DNA of 64,000 nucleotides. It comes from Anaerolineae bacterium (lineage in GTDB: Bacteria; Chloroflexota; Anaerolineae; Aggregatilineales; Aggregatilineaceae). Under the pieces are notes generated by a model. It was not told the origin of the DNA. It did not search any database and worked only from the letters and a program-made list of their open reading frames with translations. Within the stretch, counting starts at the first letter, position 1, and each line of letters starts with the position of its first letter. Shown piece after piece: positions 1 to 8,944 of the stretch. The stretch spans positions 1 to 64,000 of the forward strand of contig JAFGHR010000019.1 in assembly GCA_016930015.1 (NCBI GenBank), written 5' to 3'. The translations under genes and the position numbers were made by a program.

Positions 1-1
1 C

Positions 2-1663
2 AATCCCGCCGTGACGGCTGCCTTCAATGTCATCGTGACCGCGCCTAACCTGCCGTCGATCAATGCCATTGCCGACCAGTCGATGACGGTCGGTGACACA
101 CTCGACGTGGCCTATACGGTCGTGGATTCGATCGGGAACGTGATCACGGGCAGCGTGACAACAGAAGCGTTATCCGACAACGACGGTATCGCCGCCGCAG
201 TGGTCACCGCGCCGGGCACGATCCAACTCACGGCGAACGGTGTTGGACAGGTGAACATCACCGTGTTGGCCAATGATGGGGTTAATCCAAGCGCCAGCAC
301 CCAGTTTTTGGTGAACGTAACCCCCGCGGCAGCGGCGCCTACCGTGGAGCAGGTGGGTGACCAGTTTTTGAATGCAGGCGCCGTTCTTGATGTGCCGTAC
401 AATGTGCTCGATTCCAGCAGTAATTCGATCACGGCCTCGGTATCGGCTAACGCCGTTTCCAACAATGACGCGGTTGTATCGGCAGTCGTAACGGCACCGG
501 GTGTGATTCAACTGACCGGCAACAGCGGCGGGACCGCGATCGTGACTCTGACGGTCAGCGATGGTGTGACCAACCCGGTTGATATGGCGTTTAACATCAC
601 CGTCAATTCGCCACCCACTATCGACCCGATAGGCGACCAATCACTTACATCGGGCGAAGAGATCACCGTTGCGCTCACGCTCGCCGATCCCGACCCCGGC
701 GAGATCCTCACGCTCACGGCGATCTCGCGGAATGAAGGCGTGGCGTCGGCATCTGCCGTCAACAATAACGCGGTCGTATTGCGGGGCGTTTCCGAAGGCC
801 AGACGATCATCGATCTCACGGTCGATGATGCACGCGGCGGCGTGACACAGCTATCGTTTACCGTCAACGTGTCCAGTGCGGCCCCCTCATTTGACCTGAT
901 GGCCTACCCGGTCCTGCCTGATATCACACCGCAGATGGCGCAAACGTTAGGGCTGGTTTATCAAGGCGGGCTTGGCCTTGGCAACCGCGCGAACGCGTTC
1001 GCCAAGGTGGGCGACGACGCGATGGACAGTGCCAATTTTATGGCGCCGTTCGCCGCGCCGGGTTATAACCTCGGCGATTTCGGCCAGCTTCAGGGCATGA
1101 TAGACACCTACGCAGCCACGACCGTCCACGGCGACACGGCGAACAGTTTCAACGTGGACAGTGTCGCCGCCGGGCCATCGTTTGGCATCGATACGTTATC
1201 AGCTTCGGCCCCGGCAGGTCCTCCCTGTGACGCGGTAGGTGCCAGCACGATACTCGGCTGCGAACTGCAAGCAACGGCGCCCAGCATCGCGTTGATCAGC
1301 TTCAGCGCGGCCAACGTAACCTATATGGACCCCAGCCAGTTTCGGGGTGAACTACAAGCGCTGGTCACCGAGAGCATGAGCACCTACGGCGTGATCCCGG
1401 TCCTGGCGACTATTCCCACCGGCAGTGATGATCAACTGCCCGACTACAACCAGATCATCGTCGAGGTCGCGACACAGTCCGGTGTACCGCTGTGGAACCT
1501 GTGGCGGGCCATGCACGAACGCGGGATCGGTGATCCGAACGGGGTTGCGCCCGGTGGAGCCGGTGATCTGACCGATGCCGCGCTGGGCTTCGGCTATAAC
1601 ATGCGCAACCTGACGGCCCTGCAAGCACTCCAGGTAGTACGCCAGGCGGCGGGTATCCAATAA
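2..1663 (+). CDS. Ig-like repeat surface protein with degenerate SGNH-like C-terminal domain (5' partial)
   Basis: The frame is open to the left edge, so the N-terminus lies outside the window. The visible 550-odd residues begin with about three tandem Ig/cadherin-like repeats of roughly 90 residues, each with a start like 'P.I..I.DQ.L..G' and an end like 'VSDGV.NP....FNVTV'. After residue 295 comes a region resembling the SGNH/GDSL-like domain that often ends Chloroflexota surface proteins (GNRANAFAKVGD...PF...YNLG, then VIPVLATIP, VPLWNLW and NMRNLTALQAL). The block I serine (GDS) is replaced, reading GDD, the usual GTND block reads SAAN, and no clear D-x-x-H triad end is seen, so catalysis is unlikely. 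The role is inferred to be extracellular adhesion or glycan binding. A hairpin terminator follows. Confidence 0.75.
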   Translation, partial: NPAVTAAFNVIVTAPNLPSINAIADQSMTVGDTLDVAYTVVDSIGNVITGSVTTEALSDNDGIAAAVVTAPGTIQLTANGVGQVNITVLANDGVNPSASTQFLVNVTPAAAAPTVEQVGDQFLNAGAVLDVPYNVLDSSSNSITASVSANAVSNNDAVVSAVVTAPGVIQLTGNSGGTAIVTLTVSDGVTNPVDMAFNITVNSPPTIDPIGDQSLTSGEEITVALTLADPDPGEILTLTAISRNEGVASASAVNNNAVVLRGVSEGQTIIDLTVDDARGGVTQLSFTVNVSSAAPSFDLMAYPVLPDITPQMAQTLGLVYQGGLGLGNRANAFAKVGDDAMDSANFMAPFAAPGYNLGDFGQLQGMIDTYAATTVHGDTANSFNVDSVAAGPSFGIDTLSASAPAGPPCDAVGASTILGCELQATAPSIALISFSAANVTYMDPSQFRGELQALVTESMSTYGVIPVLATIPTGSDDQLPDYNQIIVEVATQSGVPLWNLWRAMHERGIGDPNGVAPGGAGDLTDAALGFGYNMRNLTALQALQVVRQAAGIQ

Positions 1664-1687
1664 GCGTTTGACACCACCCGTAAAAAC

Positions 1688-1718
1688 AACATCCCTGGCC
1701 AATTGGGTCAGGGATGTT
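1688..1718. terminator. Bidirectional rho-independent terminator
   Basis: A perfect 10-bp stem (AACATCCCTG with CAGGGATGTT) and an 11-nt loop lie between two convergent genes. An A run precedes it and a T-rich stretch follows, so it can serve both strands. Confidence 0.8.
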
Positions 1719-1742
1719 ACATTCTAACAAGGCGCCGTGCCG

Positions 1743-2408
1743 TTATTGGCCCGGTTGGATCGGGCTGTTCGGTATTGGTTCATCACCCATCGGGGGCAGC
1801 TTAACGGCGGGCATTCTGGCTTGCGTCATCTCTGTCGAACCGGTCATTTCGGTCCAGCTTGGCAGCAGCCGCCAATAGTCAGGCCCCTGCATATACGACT
1901 GGGGCTTGAATGGCAGCGCGTGTTTATGGAGATTCGACAGGTCGGTAAGCCGCCCGTGTATCGACTCCCGGTAGTAGTACAGCCGGAAAACATGAACGCC
2001 ATCGGTCACGGCAAAAGCCGGTTCGTGACCCTGGTTACGCACATAGGCCCCGGTGCTCTGGATAAGTGCAACGTCCAGGTACGCGGCATCAAGTGCCATG
2101 TCTTCAGTAGGGAAGACAAAACACGTCGCCCGGTCGTTTTCGGTTAACTCAATCCGTGAGCGGTAGACCGGCAGCATACGCCCTCGCCGGATTAGCGGCA
2201 GGTGCCTGCTGGGGAAAGAGCCAGGAATTAAGGCGACTTCCGTTTCTTCGGATTGACGCCATTCACGCGCTTTATGAAACCCACCGGACCCGGTTTCGGT
2301 AACCCGGAAAATGCGACCTTCGGCAAAAAAGAGTGTACCTTTAGGAAAACGGGATGTATCAATCTCTGGAAGGCTGGATATATACTCAGCAGTCTTCGCG
2401 TCTAACAC
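1743..2408 (-). CDS. Hypothetical protein, about 221 aa
   Basis: I do not recognise the family. The protein is soluble with no signal peptide or membrane segment. It has a basic, beta-rich middle and a proline-rich tail (LPPMGDEPIPNSPIQPGQ). Two starts compete: a TTG at 2432 with AAGGG only one base away, and a GTG at 2408 preceded by AAGGG at 8 nt. I prefer the GTG because of spacing; the longer form would add eight residues (start MIKKRVDA). The gene is convergent with the surface-protein gene and divergent from the lipoprotein gene at 2550. A 12-bp palindrome sits in the shared upstream region. Confidence 0.6.
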   Translation of the reverse strand: MLDAKTAEYISSLPEIDTSRFPKGTLFFAEGRIFRVTETGSGGFHKAREWRQSEETEVALIPGSFPSRHLPLIRRGRMLPVYRSRIELTENDRATCFVFPTEDMALDAAYLDVALIQSTGAYVRNQGHEPAFAVTDGVHVFRLYYYRESIHGRLTDLSNLHKHALPFKPQSYMQGPDYWRLLPSWTEMTGSTEMTQARMPAVKLPPMGDEPIPNSPIQPGQ

Positions 2409-2448
2409 GGCGTCTACCCTTTTTTTGATCAAACCCTTGAGTGTTGTT

Positions 2449-2460
2449 TACCATATGGTA
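2449..2460. promoter_or_regulatory. 12-bp perfect palindrome, possible operator
   Basis: TACCATATGGTA sits in the 140-bp space between two divergent genes, flanked by TGTT on the left and CAACA on the right. TGGTACAAC inside it resembles an extended -10 element for the rightward gene. No regulator gene adjoins it. Confidence 0.35.
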
Positions 2461-2549
2461 CAACAGTTTTCATGATTATTCGTTGCGAAATTCGTACAGG
2501 CGGACCGTTGATGATCGACGGTCACCAACCGCTTAGACTGTGACCTGCT

Positions 2550-4160
2550 ATGCACACATTACGTTATCTCAGCATTTGTGTGGTACTTCTGATCCTGCTG
2601 GCCGCCTGCCAGGAAACACCGTCCGGCTCAAGTGAGTTTTCGGTCACGGTGGACGCCGACGGCAGCAGCCGAGTGTATTCTTTTGACAAAAACGTCTCGG
2701 TTGGCCAGTTTCTTGAAACGATAGGCATCACGCTCAGCGAGCTCGATCAAGTCAATCCACCGCTGTATACCCAGATCGCGAACGGGATGCGGATCACGAT
2801 CACGCGCGTGATCGAGCGCACCGAGTGTGAAGACGAAGTCCTGCCGTATGAAACTGAACGCCAGACCACGCAGAGCCTATCCCCTGGCGAGCAGCAGATC
2901 GCCCAGACGGGCGAAAACGGCACCGTGCAGATTTGTTATCGCATCATCGAGCAAGACGGCGAGATCGTCAGCCGTAACGAAACCAGCCGGATCATCATCA
3001 AGGCGCCGCGCAACGAGATTGTGTATACCGGTAGCCAGCCGCCTGAAACCCTGATTCCCATCGACGGGGTGTTAGCGTACATTTCGAACCAGCAGGTTTG
3101 GGTGATCGAAGGTAATACGACTAAACTGCGCCCGCTGACAACGCAGGGCAGGCTGGACAGCCGCGTTTTTGAACTGTCACCGGATGGCAGCCAGTTGGTG
3201 TATACGCGCAGCACCGAAAGCCCGACGGACCCCGAATTCTCAAATGAGTTATGGATCATTCTCGACACGTCCGCAGCGGCGCCGGACCCCGTGCAACTGG
3301 TCCCCAGTGATGTACGCCAGGCGCAGTGGGTGCCAGGTAGACCCGCCAACACGATCGCCTACTCCACCGCTGACCCTACCAACAGCGTGCCCAACTGGCA
3401 GGCGTACAATGACCTGCACCTGATGCAATTGGACCCCGATACCGGCGAAACTCTGACACTCGACCAGGTCATCCGGCCCAATGCGCTGGGCGTCTACGCC
3501 TACTGGGGACGCCGTTACCGCTGGTCGCCGGACGGCACACAGCTTGCCTGGGCGCTGGCGGACAGCGTCGGGCTGGTTGATCTCGACACGGGCGATTTCA
3601 TCACCCTGGCGACTTTTCCGGAATATGCGACGGCGCTGGCGAATTTCTGGGTGTGGGTCCCTACGCTGTCATGGTCCGAAAACAGCCAGATCGTGACCAC
3701 CGTACACGGCCCGCCGTATGGGTCCGAGCTTCCCGGCGACAGTATCGTGTTTGACCTGGCCGTGATCGACCCTGAAACCGAATTACAGGTTAACCCGTTC
3801 TTCCCCAAGTCGGGCATCTGGGCCACACCGACCTACTCTCCCACCGTGACCGGCCCGGACGGCAGCACGACCACCTCTATCGCTTATTTCCAGGCGCGTG
3901 ATCCGCTCAACAGTCCGGGGTCACAGTACGATCTGGTGGTAGCGGACAGTGACGGCAGCAACGCCCGCGTGTTGTTTCCCGGTCCGGACCGGCCCGGTTT
4001 GCGCCCGGACCCGGAAGACGGCATCGCGTGGAGCCCACAGGCCCGCCAGATCGCGGTCATCTACCAGGACAACGTATGGATCGTCGATGTCGAGACAGGG
4101 CTGGCTAACCAGATCACAAGCGACGGCCAGGCTTCACGTCCACGGTGGGCAGACAAATGA
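2550..4160 (+). CDS. Lipoprotein with DUF348, G5-like domain and TolB-like beta-propeller
   Basis: The N-terminus is a lipoprotein signal (MHTLRYLSICVVLLILLAAC) with lipobox LAAC, so the protein should be anchored outside the membrane. Residues about 35-85 match the ubiquitin-like DUF348 fold seen before G5 domains (VGQFLETIGITLSELDQVNP). Residues about 90-150 look like a G5 domain, a module linked to cell-wall and glycan binding. The remainder (about 165-536) holds WD40/PD40-type repeats such as 'LSPDGSQLVYTRS', 'WSPDGTQLAWAL' and 'WSPQARQIAVIY', as in TolB. The stop overlaps the next start by 4 bp (ATGA), so the two are probably co-translated. The role is inferred to be an exported wall-associated sensor or scaffold; no enzymatic motif was seen. 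Confidence 0.75.
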   Translation: MHTLRYLSICVVLLILLAACQETPSGSSEFSVTVDADGSSRVYSFDKNVSVGQFLETIGITLSELDQVNPPLYTQIANGMRITITRVIERTECEDEVLPYETERQTTQSLSPGEQQIAQTGENGTVQICYRIIEQDGEIVSRNETSRIIIKAPRNEIVYTGSQPPETLIPIDGVLAYISNQQVWVIEGNTTKLRPLTTQGRLDSRVFELSPDGSQLVYTRSTESPTDPEFSNELWIILDTSAAAPDPVQLVPSDVRQAQWVPGRPANTIAYSTADPTNSVPNWQAYNDLHLMQLDPDTGETLTLDQVIRPNALGVYAYWGRRYRWSPDGTQLAWALADSVGLVDLDTGDFITLATFPEYATALANFWVWVPTLSWSENSQIVTTVHGPPYGSELPGDSIVFDLAVIDPETELQVNPFFPKSGIWATPTYSPTVTGPDGSTTTSIAYFQARDPLNSPGSQYDLVVADSDGSNARVLFPGPDRPGLRPDPEDGIAWSPQARQIAVIYQDNVWIVDVETGLANQITSDGQASRPRWADK

Positions 4161-7100
4161 ACAACATGACAAAATGGCTTCTTTTTACCGGGTGCCTGGT
4201 GCTGGTGATTGGCAGCGCCGCCGGTGCCCTCGTCACACAGAACCAGCGAGCCAACACGTTACGCGGCTGGGAAGACGCAACCGGTACACTGGACCTGCCG
4301 TACCGGCAGCCGCTGGCCGGGGTGAACGTGGATTTACGGCAGTACAGCCCGGATGATCTATCCGCCGAGCTGGATCACATCGCGGCGGCGGGATTCACGT
4401 GGGTCCGGCAGTTTGTGCTGTGGCAGGACATCGAGCCCGAACCGGGACAATACACCTGGGATGTTTACGACGCTATCGTTGCCGCCGTCGATGAACACGA
4501 ATCGCTGGAACTGGTCGTCGTGCTGGACGGCACGCCCGCCTGGGCGCGGCACACACTCGCGCCGGAACACCCATTCGCGCCACCGGCCAGCGTCACCGAT
4601 TACGCGCAGTTCGCCGGGGCCGTGGCCGCGCGTTATGCCGACTCGCTCACGATGTATCAAATCTGGGACGAGCCGAATATCAAGAGTCACTGGGGCAACA
4701 TGGACCCGCGCCCGGCGCATTATGTCGCCATGCTGCGCGAAGCTTACATCACGATCCATGCCGCCGACAGCACCGCCAGCGTGATCGCGGCGGCGTTGGC
4801 GCCCACGGTCGAAACCGGCCCGGAAAACATCAGCGATCTGCTGTTTTTACGCACGATCTACGACCAGGGTGGGCAGGGCTATTTTGATGCCGCCGCCGGT
4901 AAACCCTACGGGTTCGATACCGATCCGGACGACCGCCGGGTTGACCAGGATATCCTCAATTTTTCGCACATTATCCTGCTGCGTGAAGAAATGGTCAGCC
5001 GGGGTGATGGCAACAAACCGCTGTGGGGCAGTCACTTTGGCTGGAATCACCTGCCCGATGACTGGATCGGGCCGCCGTCGATCTGGGGCAGTGTGTCCGC
5101 CGAGGAACAGCAGCGTTACACACGGGACGCTTACCAGCGTGCCATGCAAGAATGGCCCTGGATGGGCGGTTTGATCCTGCAACATTGGCAGCCCGACGCC
5201 CCGGTCGATGATCCGATTCAGGGATTCGCGCTGGCGCCGGTTATCGATTCCTGGCTGGCGCAGGGTGATCTGCTGCCGGATGATGGACTTATGCCCGGCC
5301 TGTACCCGGCCCAAAACGCGTTCGCTACCTATTCTGATAACTGGCGGTTTAGCGATCTCGGCGCGGACGCCGTGATTCCTGATCCCGACGGCGTGACTCC
5401 GGACATGGAAAACCGGATCACGGTTCAGTTCCGGGGCACCGAATTCGCGCTGCCGACTCGCCGCGACGATTACATTGCCTATCTACACATCACGGTTGAC
5501 GGCGAACCGGCTAACGCCCTGCCACGTAACCAGGACGGCGAAGCCTACATCATTTTGACATCACCGGAGCGCGAACCTGAATTGACCCTGATCACGGTCG
5601 CGGACGGATTATCGGATGGCGTGCACACTGCCGAGATCATTCACCGCCCGTACAACGGTGATGATCGCTGGCCGATCGCCGGGTTTGCAGTGGCCTCGCC
5701 GTTAGATACCGGGCGTTATGACCGGGCGCTGGTGATCTGCACCGTTATCGGGCTGCTGGCGGCTTCAGGGGCCATAATCACGGCTGCCCGGCTGCCCTGG
5801 CGGCACGTAAAACCACCTTCAATCGACGCGATCCGGCTGGCGACGGAATGGCTGCTCAGCCTGTTTGTTTCGTTCGTGGTGCTGGTTGGTACGCTGCTGA
5901 CGTGGGGAGAAGCCGTTCCAACCGTTTTACGCCGTGACCCGCCCGCGCTGGCGATCACAATCGTCACAGCGGGGATCGCGTCCCTGTCGCCGGTATTCAT
6001 CATTACGTTAGCCGCGCTGGGTGTGTTGTTTGTGCTGATCTATAACCGTCCACTGCTGGGCGTGATGCTCGTCATTTTCTGGTCGGCGTTTTTCCTGACC
6101 AACATGGACCTCTTGTTCCGCCTGTTCGCTACGGTCGAGGTGTATTTTGCGCTGACGGCAGCGGCGTTGATCGCGCGAGCCGTCGTAGACTGGGCCAAAC
6201 AGCGCCAGCAGGATTCACAACCGGCGCGGCTCGTGATCCGGCTGCACGCGTTCGATTGGGTCGTGCTGGCGTTTGTTGTGCTGGCGACGGTGTCCCTGTC
6301 ATGGGTCACGTTTTGGGGGCACGCCGTCCACCAGTGGCGCGTGATCATCATCGAACCGGCAGCGTTTTACCTGATGCTGCGCCTGATGCGGCTGGACCGT
6401 CGTGATCTGACCTGGCTGGTGGATACGCTGATCTTCACCGGGGGCGCGATCGCTGTGGTCGGGCTGTATCTTTTCGTCACCGGGCAAAACGTGGTCGAGG
6501 CGGAAGAAGGCACACACCGCCTGGTTGGTGTATACGGCTCACCCAACGGGGTAGGGTTGTACCTGGGCCGCTGTATCCCGTTTGCGCTGGCTTACAGCGT
6601 GCTGCTGCCAGGAAGCTGGCGGCGTGTTTATGGTGGATTAGCCAGCGGCGTGATGCTGCTGGCCGTGCTGCTCAGCCAAAGCCGGGGCGCGATCCTGTTA
6701 GGGCTGCCCGCTGCCGTGGCCGTGATGCTGCTGGTCTGGCGCGGGCGGCGCGCGATCGTGCCGCTGGCGGTAGGGGCGGCGGTCGTGATCGCCGGTCTGA
6801 TCCTGCTGTCGCTGGTGCTGCCGCGCCTGGCCGATCTGTCCGGGGATACGGCGTTTTTCCGCGAACGCCTGTGGTTCAGCTCGGTGAACCTCGTCCGCGA
6901 ACGCCCGCTAACGGGTGTAGGGCTGGACCAGTTCCTATATTTCTACCGCAGCCGCTACCTGCTGCCCGAAGCCTGGGAAGAACCCGACCTTTCGATTCCC
7001 CATAACATTGTGCTCAATTTTTGGGTGAACCTGGGCATCCTGGGGGTAGCCGTCATCGCCTGGTTCCAGGTCGTTTTCTGGCGCGCGATACGCCACACAC

Positions 7101-7297
7101 GGAACCGGATCACAGCCGACCCGTTGATCCTGGTCATGATCCTGGGGCTGGCGGGCAGCATGGCCGATCTGCTGGGGCACGGCCTGGTGGACGTGGGTTA
7201 TTTCTCGATCAATCTCGCGTTTGTGTTTTTCCTGCTGCTGGCCTTGCTGCAACGATTATCCGCAAAAAACAGGTTGCTTGCTCAAAACACCGACTGA
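4157..7297 (+). CDS. Glycoside-hydrolase-like domain fused to O-antigen ligase/polymerase membrane domain
   Basis: The start is the ATG at 4157, overlapping the previous stop by 4 bp; a GTG 12 bases upstream is possible. After an N-terminal membrane anchor, residues about 45-400 form a (beta/alpha)8 domain like GH39/GH5 enzymes: the acid/base motif WDEPN is present (Glu172). At the usual strand-7 nucleophile (PLW..E.GW) the sequence reads PLWGSHFGW, so His293 replaces Glu. A beta-rich domain follows, then about 12 membrane segments from residue 520 with Wzy_C/WaaL features: 'GVYGSPNGVGLYLGR', 'RPLTGVGLDQF' and 'PHNIVLNFWVNLGI'. The membrane half probably joins or polymerises lipid-linked glycan outside. 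The sugar-hydrolase half may bind rather than cut the chain. Length is 1046 aa against about 400-500 for a plain ligase. Confidence 0.8.
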   Translation: MNNMTKWLLFTGCLVLVIGSAAGALVTQNQRANTLRGWEDATGTLDLPYRQPLAGVNVDLRQYSPDDLSAELDHIAAAGFTWVRQFVLWQDIEPEPGQYTWDVYDAIVAAVDEHESLELVVVLDGTPAWARHTLAPEHPFAPPASVTDYAQFAGAVAARYADSLTMYQIWDEPNIKSHWGNMDPRPAHYVAMLREAYITIHAADSTASVIAAALAPTVETGPENISDLLFLRTIYDQGGQGYFDAAAGKPYGFDTDPDDRRVDQDILNFSHIILLREEMVSRGDGNKPLWGSHFGWNHLPDDWIGPPSIWGSVSAEEQQRYTRDAYQRAMQEWPWMGGLILQHWQPDAPVDDPIQGFALAPVIDSWLAQGDLLPDDGLMPGLYPAQNAFATYSDNWRFSDLGADAVIPDPDGVTPDMENRITVQFRGTEFALPTRRDDYIAYLHITVDGEPANALPRNQDGEAYIILTSPEREPELTLITVADGLSDGVHTAEIIHRPYNGDDRWPIAGFAVASPLDTGRYDRALVICTVIGLLAASGAIITAARLPWRHVKPPSIDAIRLATEWLLSLFVSFVVLVGTLLTWGEAVPTVLRRDPPALAITIVTAGIASLSPVFIITLAALGVLFVLIYNRPLLGVMLVIFWSAFFLTNMDLLFRLFATVEVYFALTAAALIARAVVDWAKQRQQDSQPARLVIRLHAFDWVVLAFVVLATVSLSWVTFWGHAVHQWRVIIIEPAAFYLMLRLMRLDRRDLTWLVDTLIFTGGAIAVVGLYLFVTGQNVVEAEEGTHRLVGVYGSPNGVGLYLGRCIPFALAYSVLLPGSWRRVYGGLASGVMLLAVLLSQSRGAILLGLPAAVAVMLLVWRGRRAIVPLAVGAAVVIAGLILLSLVLPRLADLSGDTAFFRERLWFSSVNLVRERPLTGVGLDQFLYFYRSRYLLPEAWEEPDLSIPHNIVLNFWVNLGILGVAVIAWFQVVFWRAIRHTRNRITADPLILVMILGLAGSMADLLGHGLVDVGYFSINLAFVFFLLLALLQRLSAKNRLLAQNTD

Positions 7298-7338
7298 TGA
7301 TGTAATCCAGGCAGAACGTTCCCGGAGGATCATTCATC

Positions 7339-7884
7339 ATGCACGTCGTCAACAATGCTGTGACTGTGACACTCGTCCAGGGCGATATTACCGATCTTGA
7401 CGTTGATGCCATCGTCAACGCGGCCAATTCACAGCTCATCCTGGGTTCTGGCGTCGCCGGAGCTGTCCGTCGTAAAGGTGGCCCCACCATACAAAAGGAA
7501 TGCCTGGCTATTGGCTACTGCGAAGTTGGCAGCGCGGTGATCACCGGCGGCGGGGACCTGAAAGCCCGTCATGTGATCCATGCTGTGGGGCCGTGGATGG
7601 GCGAGGGCAGTGAATCGGGCAAGCTCGCTAACGCGGTCCGCGCCAGCCTGGACCTTGCCGAAAAACACGGTCTGAGCAGTATTGCGCTCCCGGCCATTTC
7701 AACCGGCGTGTTTGGTTATCCGCTGGAAGGCTGCGCAAAGGTGATGCTGCGCGTCATTATTGATTACACGTTTGAAGACCTGGACAGTTTAGAACACATC
7801 CTTGTTTGTTTGTACGACGACAAAGCTTACCGTGTGTTTGAAGCTGAATTCAAACACGAGATAGCCGGACTTGACACGGAGTAA
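7339..7884 (+). CDS. Macrodomain protein (ADP-ribose binding, O-acetyl-ADP-ribose deacetylase-like)
   Basis: The 181-aa protein is a single macrodomain. The motifs are 'VQGDITDLDVDAIVNAAN' near the N-terminus, 'GSGVAGAVRRKGG', 'VIHAVGPWMG' and 'ALPAISTGVFGYP', which form the ADP-ribose pocket. The family binds ADP-ribose and often removes acetyl or ADP-ribosyl groups (YmdB-like). A strong Shine-Dalgarno (GGAGG at 7323-7327) supports the ATG at 7339. It is flanked by polysaccharide genes but ends in its own terminator, so a shared role is not implied. The substrate is not known from sequence. Confidence 0.9.
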   Translation: MHVVNNAVTVTLVQGDITDLDVDAIVNAANSQLILGSGVAGAVRRKGGPTIQKECLAIGYCEVGSAVITGGGDLKARHVIHAVGPWMGEGSESGKLANAVRASLDLAEKHGLSSIALPAISTGVFGYPLEGCAKVMLRVIIDYTFEDLDSLEHILVCLYDDKAYRVFEAEFKHEIAGLDTE

Positions 7885-7898
7885 GTGAACGAGTAATC

Positions 7899-7917
7899 AC
7901 GCGTCTACGCGTTTTTT
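7899..7917 (+). terminator. Rho-independent terminator
   Basis: ACGCG pairs with CGCGT around a 4-nt loop (TCTA) and a run of T follows. It closes the macrodomain gene. Confidence 0.65.
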
Positions 7918-7929
7918 ACAGGTTGCGGC

Positions 7930-7957
7930 TTGGTGTTCGCTCATTCTGTGGTACACT
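7930..7957 (+). promoter_or_regulatory. Candidate promoter of polysaccharide operon
   Basis: TTGGTG and TACACT are 16 nt apart. The -10 is preceded by TGG, making it an extended -10 element. It lies about 50 bp upstream of the start at 8009 and after the preceding terminator. Confidence 0.45.
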
Positions 7958-8008
7958 TCGCCCGGTTTGATCAAACATTACAGACAACATACAGAGGAAG
8001 CAACTGCC

Positions 8009-8944
8009 ATGCGAGTCTTGATCACCGGCGCCGCCGGTTTCCTGGGGTCCCACTTGTGTGATCGATTTCTGGCTGAGGGGCACCAGGTTGTCGGCATGGA
8101 TAACCTGCTCACCGGCACGACTGACAACATCGCGCATCTGGCCGGACGCGATGATTTTAAGTTCGTCAAGTACGACGTGACCAACTACCTCTACCTCGAA
8201 GGCCCGCTTGATGCTATTTTGCACTTCGCATCCCCGGCGAGTCCCATCGACTACCTGACCTATCCGATCCAGACGCTCAAAGTGGGTGCGCTGGGCACGC
8301 ATAACACGCTGGGGCTGGCGAAAGAAAAAAACGCCCGGTTTCTGCTGGCGTCCACGTCGGAAATCTACGGCGATCCGCTGGTCCACCCACAAACCGAGGA
8401 TTACGCGGGCAACGTGGACACCATCGGGCCGCGCGGCGTGTATGACGAAGCCAAACGATACGCCGAAGCGATCACCATGGCCTATCACCGCACGCACGAT
8501 ATCGATACGCGCATCGTGCGCATTTTTAACACGTATGGGCCGCGTATGCGCCTGGATGACGGGCGCGTGGTGCCTAACTTTATCGGCCAGGCGCTGCGGG
8601 ATGAGCCGCTGACGGTATACGGTGACGGGTCACAAACGCGCAGTTTTTGTTATTGCAGTGACCTGATCGAAGGCATCTACCGCCTGTTGATGAGTGATTT
8701 TAATGATCCGGTCAATATCGGCAACCCGTCCGAAATGTCGATTCTGGAATTCGCCCAGCTCGTTAACATGCTCACCGACAACCCCGGCGGGATCGTGTAC
8801 AAGCAGGATTTGCGTATCAAGGGCGATCCGCAAACCCGCCAGCCGAACATCGAACGGGCACGTAACCTATTAAGCTGGGAACCCACCGTCGATCTGACAA
8901 CAGGACTGCATCGCACCATCCAGTATTTCAAGGACCGCGTTTGA
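8009..8944 (+). CDS. UDP-glucuronate decarboxylase (UDP-xylose synthase) family
   Basis: This is an extended short-chain dehydrogenase of 311 aa, the usual length. The Rossmann motif [10 protein letters not shown] lies at the N-terminus and the catalytic YxxxK is in '[11 protein letters not shown]'. The segment '[20 protein letters not shown]' is characteristic of UDP-glucuronate decarboxylases, which make UDP-xylose from UDP-glucuronate using bound NAD. The start at 8009 follows AGAGGAAG by a normal distance; an upstream in-frame ATG at 7967 lacks such a site. It shares TGATG with the O-antigen ligase gene, so it probably supplies a nucleotide sugar for the same surface glycan. Another UDP-sugar epimerase of this superfamily cannot be fully excluded. 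Confidence 0.85.
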   Translation: MRVLITGAAGFLGSHLCDRFLAEGHQVVGMDNLLTGTTDNIAHLAGRDDFKFVKYDVTNYLYLEGPLDAILHFASPASPIDYLTYPIQTLKVGALGTHNTLGLAKEKNARFLLASTSEIYGDPLVHPQTEDYAGNVDTIGPRGVYDEAKRYAEAITMAYHRTHDIDTRIVRIFNTYGPRMRLDDGRVVPNFIGQALRDEPLTVYGDGSQTRSFCYCSDLIEGIYRLLMSDFNDPVNIGNPSEMSILEFAQLVNMLTDNPGGIVYKQDLRIKGDPQTRQPNIERARNLLSWEPTVDLTTGLHRTIQYFKDRV

